Below, piece by piece: positions 1 to 5,031 of a stretch of DNA of 11,463 nt. Source of the stretch: Prevotella sp. (lineage in GTDB: Bacteria; Bacteroidota; Bacteroidia; Bacteroidales; Bacteroidaceae); contig JAJPZD010000059.1 in the NCBI GenBank assembly GCA_021204605.1, forward strand, positions 1 through 11,463, written 5' to 3'. Under the pieces are notes generated by a model. It was not told the origin of the DNA. It did not search any database and saw only the letters and a list, made by a program, of their open reading frames with translations. The position numbers were made by a program, and so were the translations under genes. Position 1 is the first letter of the stretch. The number at the start of each line of letters is the position of its first letter.

Positions 1-1340
1 GTGAGCGGCAGGATATGGATGTTTTGGGTGATGGCGTGTTTGACGTGAATATCCTTACGGTAATTGCCAGTGAAAGCTATGAGCATTTCAGCAAGTTGCT
101 CCAGACTGAACTTGCCGAAGATGTCGCCGACCGCCCTGTCGAGGTTACGGCTCACCTCTTCGAGGATATATTGTTGACTTCTGCCGACGGTGAGGAAATA
201 AAAACTAACATCAATTTGGCTCGCAAAATCTACTTTCAACTTATCAAAAATGATTATGTTGACGACAATGGCAAACTCACCGAGAAGTATTTCAACGACA
301 AGAAATCTGATAAAATCAATTTGGGTACGGAATTAGAACCGATAAAGGCGGGCATTGTCAGCCGCTTGGAAACAATTTATAATCCTGACAAGATTCTCTA
401 TGAGAATGCCCGCAAGCCAAAGGTCGCTACTTTCCAGGAGGATAAATTCAAGGGAAAATTCATGGAATTGTGGAACCGCATTAATGTCAAGTCTTACTAT
501 AAAGTGGAGTTTGATTCAAAGGATTTGATAAAGAGTGCCATTACAAACATTGACAAAAATTTAAAGGTTACGGAGATCCGTATTGTGGTAGAACACGGCG
601 GCTTGGAAAATATTCGTGACAGAGAGGCGTTGCAGGCTGGTGTTGCAATGTCACATGGACAGTCGCGTACTATTAAGGTTACAGAGGCGATTGGCAGCAG
701 TGTGCGTTATGACCTTATAGGTGATTTGGTCAACGCCACTGGATTGACCCGAAAGACAATAGTTGAAATTCTCAAAGGTATCAAGCCTGCCTCCTTTGCG
801 CAGTTCAAGATGAACCCGGAGGAGTTTGTCATTAAGACGGCTAATATCATCAATGATGTCAAGGCTCTCTCTGTTATCCAGCAAATCTCATACGTGCCCA
901 GCTCCAACAAATACGACATGGATATTTTCACGGAAAGCACATTGCGTGGCAAATTGGGAGTCAATGCCATAGAGAGCCATAAATCACTGTATGATATCGT
1001 GGTAGTTGACAGTATGGGTATAGAGAAGAATTTCGCGGAGGCTTTGGAACGAGAGGAGGCCGTGGAGGTTTATACCAAACTCCCCCGCGGCTTTTACATC
1101 AACACTCCGATGGGGCATTACAACCCCGATTGGGCTGTGGTGTTCAGGGAAGGTGCTGTAAAGCATGTTTATTTCGTTGCCGAGACAAAAGGAAATGATT
1201 TAATTGAGGCACAGCTCCGTGGCGCTGAGGCTGCGAAAATAGAGTGTGCCCGTAAGCATTTCGCCGCCATCAGCAGCAGTGATGTGAAATATGGTGTGGT
1301 AAAGGATTACCAATCACTATATGACCTTATAGCGAAATAA
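1..1340 (+). CDS. res: Type III restriction endonuclease subunit Res, C-terminal part (5' end outside window)
   Basis: The reading frame is open from the window edge (first full codon at 3) to the TAA at 1338-1340, so the gene starts upstream. The visible part, about 446 residues, starts near the phrase VNILTVIASESYEHF, which in Res proteins lies shortly after the last SF2 helicase motif; the ATP-dependent motor is therefore missing only because of the window edge. Near the C-terminus is an intact PD-(D/E)xK nuclease site. Counting from the Met at 15 these residues are P371-D372 (YNPDW), then E390 and K392 (AETKG). In type III systems Res cuts DNA some 25-27 bp from the recognition site, in complex with the Mod methyltransferase; mod is normally just upstream and is not visible here. 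The gene ends 23 nt from the 3' end of an opposing tRNA-Phe gene, with no hairpin terminator between. There is no frameshift in the visible part. Family call is firm; activity and specificity cannot be judged. Confidence 0.9.
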   Translation, partial: ERQDMDVLGDGVFDVNILTVIASESYEHFSKLLQTELAEDVADRPVEVTAHLFEDILLTSADGEEIKTNINLARKIYFQLIKNDYVDDNGKLTEKYFNDKKSDKINLGTELEPIKAGIVSRLETIYNPDKILYENARKPKVATFQEDKFKGKFMELWNRINVKSYYKVEFDSKDLIKSAITNIDKNLKVTEIRIVVEHGGLENIRDREALQAGVAMSHGQSRTIKVTEAIGSSVRYDLIGDLVNATGLTRKTIVEILKGIKPASFAQFKMNPEEFVIKTANIINDVKALSVIQQISYVPSSNKYDMDIFTESTLRGKLGVNAIESHKSLYDIVVVDSMGIEKNFAEALEREEAVEVYTKLPRGFYINTPMGHYNPDWAVVFREGAVKHVYFVAETKGNDLIEAQLRGAEAAKIECARKHFAAISSSDVKYGVVKDYQSLYDLIAK

Positions 1341-1363
1341 CTGAAAGAGAATAATAAGGGAAG

Positions 1364-1436
1364 TGGTACCACCAGGAATCGAACCGGGGACACAAGGATT
1401 TTCAGTCCTTTGCTCTACCAACTGAGCTATGGCACC
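1364..1436 (-). tRNA. tRNA-Phe (anticodon GAA)
   Basis: Reading the minus strand from 1436 to 1364 gives a 73-nt cloverleaf. The acceptor stem is GGTGCCA/TGGTACC with one G-U pair, the D stem GCTC/GAGC, and the anticodon stem AAGGA/TCCTT around loop CTGAAAA (anticodon GAA). The T loop is TTCGATT. The discriminator base is A and no CCA is encoded; the next bases are CTT. The T stem CCCGG/CCTGG carries a C-U mismatch at 51:63, which is unusual but does not remove the fold. The gene faces the res gene tail to tail and is divergent from tRNA-Pro. Confidence 0.95.
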
Positions 1437-1462
1437 AAGCTAAGATTTCAATCTTGCGGGTG

Positions 1463-1494
1463 CAAAGATAGACCTTTTTTGTTTAACTCGCAAA
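1463..1494 (-). promoter_or_regulatory. Promoter of tRNA-Phe (Bacteroidetes type)
   Basis: On the minus strand TTTG (1494-1491) is followed after 20 nt by TATCTTTG (1470-1463). This matches the Bacteroidetes primary sigma consensus TTTG-N19..21-TAnnTTTG. Transcription would start about 20 nt before the mature tRNA 5' end at 1436. Confidence 0.75.
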
Positions 1495-1520
1495 TTTTAA
1501 AGCAAATTTATTTTCAAATA

Positions 1521-1561
1521 TGGCCAATATTCGGAATTTTGATGTATCTTTGCACCCGCAA
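1521..1561 (+). promoter_or_regulatory. Promoter of tRNA-Pro
   Basis: TATCTTTG at 1545-1552 is a perfect -7 element, immediately upstream of the tRNA at 1564. No good TTTG is seen at the -33 position; the closest is TGG at 1521-1523 with a 21-nt spacer. The block 1545-1561 is identical to the opposite-strand block 1470-1454 in front of tRNA-Phe. Confidence 0.6.
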
Positions 1562-1563
1562 AA

Positions 1564-1636
1564 CGGGATTTAGCGCAGTTGGTAGCGCACTACGTTCGGG
1601 ACGTAGGGGTCGCTGGTTCGAGTCCAGTAATCCCGA
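1564..1636 (+). tRNA. tRNA-Pro (anticodon CGG)
   Basis: A 73-nt cloverleaf. The acceptor stem is CGGGATT/AATCCCG, fully paired and starting with C1 as usual for tRNA-Pro. The D stem is GCGC/GCGC, the anticodon stem CTACG/CGTAG around loop TTCGGGA (anticodon CGG, G37), and the T stem GCTGG/CCAGT around TTCGAGT. The discriminator is A and no CCA is encoded (CATG follows). It reads CCG codons. Confidence 0.95.
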
Positions 1637-1642
1637 CATGGA

Positions 1643-1687
1643 AAGCCCCCTCTAACTCCCCAAATTAGGGAGGGAGAGCCTGACGGG
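1643..1687 (+). repeat. GC-rich dispersed repeat, intergenic copy
   Basis: It begins AAGCCCCCTCTAACTCCCC (1643-1661). After an A/T-rich centre (AAATTA) the complementary G-rich arm follows at 1668-1680, so an imperfect hairpin forms: CTCCC pairs with GGGAG and CTCT with AGAG. The first 19 nt match the repeat inside miaB (9963-9981) at 18 of 19 positions and in the same orientation. It lies 6 nt after tRNA-Pro. No T-run follows the hairpin, so it is not a standard terminator. Short G/C-rich inverted units of this look are scattered through many Bacteroidetes genomes (general knowledge, not checked here). Confidence 0.7.
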
Positions 1688-1721
1688 ATATAGGGGAATG
1701 AAAAAAGAAGAATTCAGTGCG

Positions 1722-1784
1722 GCTGAAGCCGGGTGTAATCACAGTTAAAAGTTAATAGTTCAATGCTTCAAGCCGAATGTAATC
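1722..1784 (+). repeat. Degenerate direct repeat pair
   Basis: The stretch GCTGAAGCCGGGTGTAATC at 1722-1740 recurs as GCTTCAAGCCGAATGTAATC at 1765-1784. Both share the AGCCG-nn-TGTAATC core and are 43-44 nt apart. The intervening 24 nt are A/T-rich. No coding potential was seen; possibly remnants of a small dispersed element. Confidence 0.45.
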
Positions 1785-1902
1785 GAGGGGGAATATTATT
1801 GTAGCATATAAATAATACTTAATAAATGTGTTTTGTAATTGGATTAATATGCAATTAATCTAAAAATTCAAATATATTACGAATGAAAAGTTGGCTTAAT
1901 TC
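1785..1902. other. A/T-rich intergenic stretch upstream of fba, with an inverted repeat
   Basis: This is the rest of the 347-nt gap between tRNA-Pro and fba. It contains no convincing gene. The only clear structure is a perfect 7-bp inverted repeat, GATTAAT-ATGCA-ATTAATC, at 1842-1860. It lies about 42 nt upstream of the fba -33 box and could be a protein-binding site, but a chance palindrome is possible in such A/T-rich DNA. Confidence 0.4.
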
Positions 1903-1933
1903 TTTGAATTGACAAATAAAAATACTAACTTTG
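1903..1933 (+). promoter_or_regulatory. Promoter of fba
   Basis: TTTG at 1903-1906 and TAACTTTG at 1926-1933 are separated by 19 nt, an excellent match to the Bacteroidetes consensus. The predicted start near 1940 leaves a leader of about 45 nt to the ATG at 1984. The leader is A/T-rich and has no Shine-Dalgarno sequence. Confidence 0.75.
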
Positions 1934-1983
1934 CGCAAACTTAAAAACGGATTCATTTAAAAACATAAAATTATTGTAGTATT

Positions 1984-2994
1984 ATGGTAAGTTATAAGAC
2001 TCTTGGCTTGGTAAACACGCGTGAGATGTTTAGCAGGGCCATCAATGGCGGTTATGCTATCCCGGCATTCAACTTCAACAACATGGAGCAGCTGCAGGCA
2101 ATCATCAAGGCCTCTTCGGAGCTCAAGTCTCCGGTTATTCTTCAGGTTTCCAAAGGTGCGCGTAACTATGCGAACCAGACTCTTTTGCGCTACATGGCAC
2201 AGGGTGCTGTTGAGTATGCGAAAGAATTAGGTTGCAATCATCCAGAAATCGTTCTCCACTTAGACCATGGCGACAGTTATGAGTTGTGTAAGAGCTGTGT
2301 GGATATGGGCTTCTCTTCAGTAATGATCGACGGCTCCGCCCTGCCATACGACGAGAATGTTGCATTGACTAAGAAAGTTGTGGAATATGCACACCAGTTT
2401 GATGTTACCGTAGAAGGTGAGCTTGGCGTTCTCGCCGGTGTTGAGGATGAGGTAGCCTCAGAGGTTTCCCACTACACAAAGCCGGAGGAAGTTATTGATT
2501 TCGTAACAAAAACAGGTGTTGACTCATTGGCTATTTCCATCGGAACAAGTCATGGGGCTTACAAGTTCAAGCCAGAGCAGTGCACTCGTGATCCTAAGAC
2601 AGGTATTCTCGTTCCGCCACCATTGGCATTTGACGTGCTCGATGCAGTTATGGTGAAACTTCCAGGTTTCCCAATCGTGCTTCACGGATCTTCTTCTGTA
2701 CCACAGGAGTATGTTAAGATTATCAACGAGAACGGCGGTAAGTTGCCTGATGCCATCGGTATTCCAGAGGAGCAGTTGCGTAAGGCTGCAAAGAGTGCAG
2801 TCTGCAAGATTAACATCGACTCCGACTCTCGTCTCGCATTCACGGCAGCAGTTCGTAAGGTATTCAATGACAAACCGGGTGAATTTGACCCTCGTAAGTA
2901 TTGCGGTCCGGCACGTGATTTGATGGAGCAGATGTACAAGCACAAGATCTTAGAGGTTCTTGGATCTGACGGAAAACTCGCACAACAGGATTAA
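1984..2994 (+). CDS. fba: Fructose-bisphosphate aldolase, class II (zinc-dependent)
   Basis: This cytoplasmic glycolysis/gluconeogenesis enzyme reversibly cleaves fructose 1,6-bisphosphate into glyceraldehyde 3-phosphate and dihydroxyacetone phosphate. All key residues of the class II family are visible in 336 residues. The catalytic Asp is D94 and zinc ligands are H95 (LHLDHG), E146 (EGELG), H190 (GTSHGAYKF) and H234 (VLHGSSSV). The substrate-binding KINIDSDSR segment is at about 275-283, and E154 in the following loop matches the mobile-loop acid of the E. coli enzyme. Length and the DPRKYCGPARD C-terminal segment fit the longer type B enzymes. The ATG at 1984 is chosen because it starts just ahead of the conserved N-terminal region and 45 nt after a good promoter. 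It is monocistronic: a strong terminator follows at 3008-3040 and the next gene is convergent. Confidence 0.97.
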   Translation: MVSYKTLGLVNTREMFSRAINGGYAIPAFNFNNMEQLQAIIKASSELKSPVILQVSKGARNYANQTLLRYMAQGAVEYAKELGCNHPEIVLHLDHGDSYELCKSCVDMGFSSVMIDGSALPYDENVALTKKVVEYAHQFDVTVEGELGVLAGVEDEVASEVSHYTKPEEVIDFVTKTGVDSLAISIGTSHGAYKFKPEQCTRDPKTGILVPPPLAFDVLDAVMVKLPGFPIVLHGSSSVPQEYVKIINENGGKLPDAIGIPEEQLRKAAKSAVCKINIDSDSRLAFTAAVRKVFNDKPGEFDPRKYCGPARDLMEQMYKHKILEVLGSDGKLAQQD

Positions 2995-3007
2995 ATGTGT
3001 TTTAAAT

Positions 3008-3040
3008 AAAAAAAGCAGGGTTAAAAACCCTGCTTTTTTT
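3008..3040. terminator. Bidirectional intrinsic terminator between fba and ridA
   Basis: A near-perfect hairpin: seven A's, GCAGGG and TT (3008-3022), a 3-nt AAA loop, then AA, CCCTGC and seven T's (3026-3040). The stem is 15 bp with a GC core and a U-run on either strand. It lies 13 nt after the fba stop and 14 nt after the ridA stop on the other strand, so it can serve both convergent genes. Confidence 0.9.
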
Positions 3041-3054
3041 ATTTCTTCTTATTA

Positions 3055-3435
3055 CTATTTTATTAGAACTGCTACGACTTCGATTTCAACGAGTGCGCCT
3101 TTTGGCAATGTCTTTACGGCAACGGCGGAGCGTGCCGGGAACGGTTCTTTGAAGAATGTGGCATATACCTCGTTCATTGCGGCAAAATTGTCCATGTCTG
3201 ACAGGAACACCGTTGTCTTCACTACGTGCGAGAGGTCGATGCCAGCCTCTGCGAGGACGTTGGTGACGTTGGTGAGCGACTGCCTTGTCTGCTCCTTTAT
3301 GCCACCTTCGGCAAACTCACCCGTTGCGGGGTCGATAGGCACTTGGCCGGAGGCGAACACGAAGCCGCCGGCGATGATAGCTTGACTGTAAGGTCCCAAT
3401 GCCTTGGGAGCTTTTTCTGAATGTAATACTTTCAT
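3055..3435 (-). CDS. ridA: RidA family 2-iminobutanoate/2-iminopropanoate deaminase
   Basis: This small cytoplasmic enzyme hydrolyses the reactive enamines/imines released by PLP-dependent dehydratases (2-aminocrotonate, 2-aminoacrylate) to the 2-keto acid plus ammonia. The 126 residues span the whole YjgF/YER057c/UK114 fold, which forms homotrimers. Family signature residues are present: Y16 (GPYSQA), S29 (ASGQVP), N88, R102 (PARSAV), which binds the substrate carboxylate, and E117 (VEIEV). It therefore looks like the active RidA subgroup rather than one lacking the Arg. It lies downstream of ilvA on the same strand (174-nt gap), so it sits next to the enzyme that makes its substrate. No convincing promoter of its own is seen; a TTTG-like motif close to the start lacks correct spacing. 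The ATG at 3435 is the only sensible start. A 7-bp tandem repeat begins 9 nt upstream of it. Confidence 0.96.
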   Translation of the reverse strand: MKVLHSEKAPKALGPYSQAIIAGGFVFASGQVPIDPATGEFAEGGIKEQTRQSLTNVTNVLAEAGIDLSHVVKTTVFLSDMDNFAAMNEVYATFFKEPFPARSAVAVKTLPKGALVEIEVVAVLIK

Positions 3436-3444
3436 ATATTTTCA

Positions 3445-3472
3445 AATTAAGAATTAAGAATTAAGAATTAAA
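3445..3472. repeat. 7-bp tandem repeat in the ridA leader
   Basis: Three perfect copies of AATTAAG (3445-3451, 3452-3458, 3459-3465) are followed by AATTAAA (3466-3472). The array ends 9 nt upstream of the ridA start codon on the minus strand. The whole region is A/T-rich and lies between the palindromic elements and the gene. Confidence 0.85.
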
Positions 3473-3486
3473 TTGCGCTTGTGGCG

Positions 3487-3510
3487 GACATAATAAATTA
3501 TGTCCCTACA
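3487..3510. repeat. Palindromic element, copy 1 (ilvA-ridA gap)
   Basis: A perfect 8-bp inverted repeat GACATAAT-AA-ATTATGTC (3487-3504) is followed by CCTACA. On the minus strand it reads TGTAGG then the palindrome. The same architecture (AATAAATT centre, CCTACA tail) recurs at 3566-3590, which suggests a REP-like dispersed element rather than a gene-specific operator. Confidence 0.65.
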
Positions 3511-3547
3511 CGTGGCGAAAGATTGCTTGCGTTCTTTGATTGCGAAT

Positions 3548-3564
3548 TCGTCCCGTTGGGACGA
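3548..3564. repeat. Short hairpin TCGTCCC-GTT-GGGACGA
   Basis: A perfect 7-bp stem with a 3-nt GTT loop lies between the two palindromic elements. It has no T-run on either side, so it is not an intrinsic terminator. It may be part of the same composite repeat, or may stabilise the ilvA-ridA mRNA; both are inferences. Confidence 0.6.
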
Positions 3565-3565
3565 T

Positions 3566-3590
3566 GTCCTCAATAAATTGGGACCCTACA
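3566..3590. repeat. Palindromic element, copy 2 (ilvA-ridA gap)
   Basis: GTCC-T-CAAT-AA-ATTG-GGAC (3566-3584) forms an 8-bp stem with a single bulged T around the same AA centre as copy 1, again followed by CCTACA (3585-3590). A third CCTACA occurs at 3603-3608, right at the ilvA stop. The stem arms differ from copy 1 while the centre and tail are kept; in both copies the arms still pair, which suggests selection for the hairpin. Confidence 0.6.
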
Positions 3591-3609
3591 GTAGTGTATG
3601 TTCCTACAA

Positions 3610-4845
3610 TCAACTGACGATTTCGGGTGAGGGATGTGTCAGAACAAAACCCTTTTCTTTCAAACGTTCAATTATCTGATTTACATGGTCGCTGTTGCGG
3701 GTCTCTATCTTGACACGTAGCTCACAGGCGTTGATGTCCTCTCGGATAGTGCTGCGCTCATGGTAAACGCTTACCACATTGGCACCTAATTCGGCGATAA
3801 CACGGCTTACTTCGGATAGCTGCCCCGGCTTGTCCTCAAGGTCTAAGGAGAGGAGGCAGAGACGCCCGTCTTTCTCCAAACCACGACTGATTACACGGTT
3901 GAGTATGGTAACGTCGATGTTTCCGCCACTTACAAGACAGATAGTCTTTTTGCCTTTCACGGGAACTTTGTTGAACATCACTGCGGCGACACTGACAGCG
4001 CCGGCACCTTCGGCAACCATTTTCTCCTCCTCAATCAAGCGGAGTATGGCAGCACATATCTCATCTTCTGTTACAAGCGCCACGTCGTCAACATATTTGG
4101 AACATAAATCGTATGTCAATTCTCCCGGTGTCTTTACCGCAATACCGTCGGCAACTGTTGACACCCAACTTAATGTCTCTGGCTTGTGGGCTTTAAGACT
4201 TTGGAACATCGAAGGCGCACCAGTGGCCTGAACTCCATAAATCTCTATTTTGGGATTCAATTGCTTCATGGCGTATGCCAACCCGCTAATCAGTCCACCG
4301 CCACCAATAGGCACCACCACCGCCTCCACTTCGGGCAACTGCTCAAGCAATTCTAATCCTATGGTTCCCTGACCGGCTATCACAAGGTCGTCCTCAAACG
4401 GGTGGATAAACGTGTAGCCATGCTCATCTCGCAGTTGGATGGCACGCTGATAGGCATCGTCGTAAACACCTGGAACAAGACAAATCTCCGCTCCCAACCG
4501 GCGTGTAGCCTCTACCTTGCTTATCGGCGCGCCTTCCGGCAGACAGATGAGCGACTTAATACCGTTCGCCGTAGCACCGAGCGCCACGCCCTGTGCATGG
4601 TTGCCTGCGGAACACGCCACAACTCCCTTTGCCTTCTCCTCATCTGTGAGCTGTGAGATCTTGTAGTATGCTCCACGTATCTTGAACGAGCCGGTTATCT
4701 GCAAGCTCTCCGGCTTGAGGTAAATATCACTTTCAGGATTTAATTTCGGGGCGTGAACGAGGTCTGTACGCCTGAGAATCTTACTCAGCACATAGCGTGC
4801 CTTGTACAAATCGTCTAAACTAAGCATATCGCATTTTTTTGACAT
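3610..4845 (-). CDS. ilvA: Threonine ammonia-lyase (threonine dehydratase), one ACT domain
   Basis: A PLP enzyme that converts L-threonine to 2-oxobutanoate and ammonia, the first step to isoleucine; it also acts on serine. Counted from the ATG at 4845 (411 residues), the PLP lysine is K55 in GSFKIRGA, the SAGNHAQG loop is at 79-86, and the phosphate-binding GGGG is at 181-184. A single ACT domain (about 329-403, starting LLSLDLEDKPGQL) follows, pointing to the medium-length form: the long E. coli IlvA has two ACT-like units and TdcB has none. ACT domains usually give amino-acid feedback control, but the ligand cannot be read from sequence. The frame is open upstream to 4920, but the promoter lies inside that extension, so 4845 is preferred; Met at 4827 (405 residues) is an alternative. 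It is followed by ridA and is divergent from the gh3 operon. Confidence 0.93.
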   Translation of the reverse strand: MSKKCDMLSLDDLYKARYVLSKILRRTDLVHAPKLNPESDIYLKPESLQITGSFKIRGAYYKISQLTDEEKAKGVVACSAGNHAQGVALGATANGIKSLICLPEGAPISKVEATRRLGAEICLVPGVYDDAYQRAIQLRDEHGYTFIHPFEDDLVIAGQGTIGLELLEQLPEVEAVVVPIGGGGLISGLAYAMKQLNPKIEIYGVQATGAPSMFQSLKAHKPETLSWVSTVADGIAVKTPGELTYDLCSKYVDDVALVTEDEICAAILRLIEEEKMVAEGAGAVSVAAVMFNKVPVKGKKTICLVSGGNIDVTILNRVISRGLEKDGRLCLLSLDLEDKPGQLSEVSRVIAELGANVVSVYHERSTIREDINACELRVKIETRNSDHVNQIIERLKEKGFVLTHPSPEIVS

Positions 4846-4864
4846 AATGAATTTACATACCGTG

Positions 4865-4894
4865 CAAAGGTAGCGTTTTTTTGTTCTTGCCAAA
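4865..4894 (-). promoter_or_regulatory. Promoter of ilvA
   Basis: On the minus strand TTTG (4894-4891) and TACCTTTG (4872-4865) are separated by 18 nt, slightly shorter than the usual 19-21. A start near 4858 would leave a leader of only about 13 nt before the ATG at 4845. That is too short for an attenuator, and no Shine-Dalgarno sequence is present. Confidence 0.65.
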
Positions 4895-4979
4895 AAAATA
4901 GACGGAAAATTATACGCCAAAGCGCAAAATAAGAAATAGGAAAGAAAAGAGCGTGCAGCGTGTTAACAATACTAAAATA

Positions 4980-5011
4980 TTGGTGTATCAAAAAAAATTG
5001 ATATAATTTTG
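4980..5011 (+). promoter_or_regulatory. Promoter of the gh3-lipoprotein-DUF3108-miaB-exporter operon
   Basis: TAATTTTG at 5004-5011 is a good -7 element, with TTG at 4980-4982 and a 21-nt spacer. The ATG at 5032 is about 20 nt downstream. Inside the spacer is a perfect inverted repeat, TATCAA-A6-TTGATA (4986-5003), which could be an operator or simply A/T-rich chance. Confidence 0.6.
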
Positions 5012-5031
5012 CAATTCAAACCTCTTTACAC

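Noticed and set aside
1410..1655. An 81-codon plus-strand open frame
   Set aside because: It runs through both tRNA genes and their promoters; not a protein gene.
1643..1687. Rho-independent terminator for tRNA-Pro
   Set aside because: A hairpin forms but no T-run follows, and the sequence matches the repeat found inside miaB.
2524..2943. A 139-codon minus-strand open frame
   Set aside because: It lies wholly inside fba, has no family features, and the fba frame shows all catalytic residues.
3445..3608. Possible CRISPR array
   Set aside because: The repeats are 7 bp tandem units or two unequal palindromes; there are no regularly spaced repeats with spacers and no cas genes.
4846..4920. N-terminal extension of ilvA to the Met at 4920
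   Set aside because: The extension covers the ilvA promoter boxes (4865-4894), and the extra residues are not part of the dehydratase fold.
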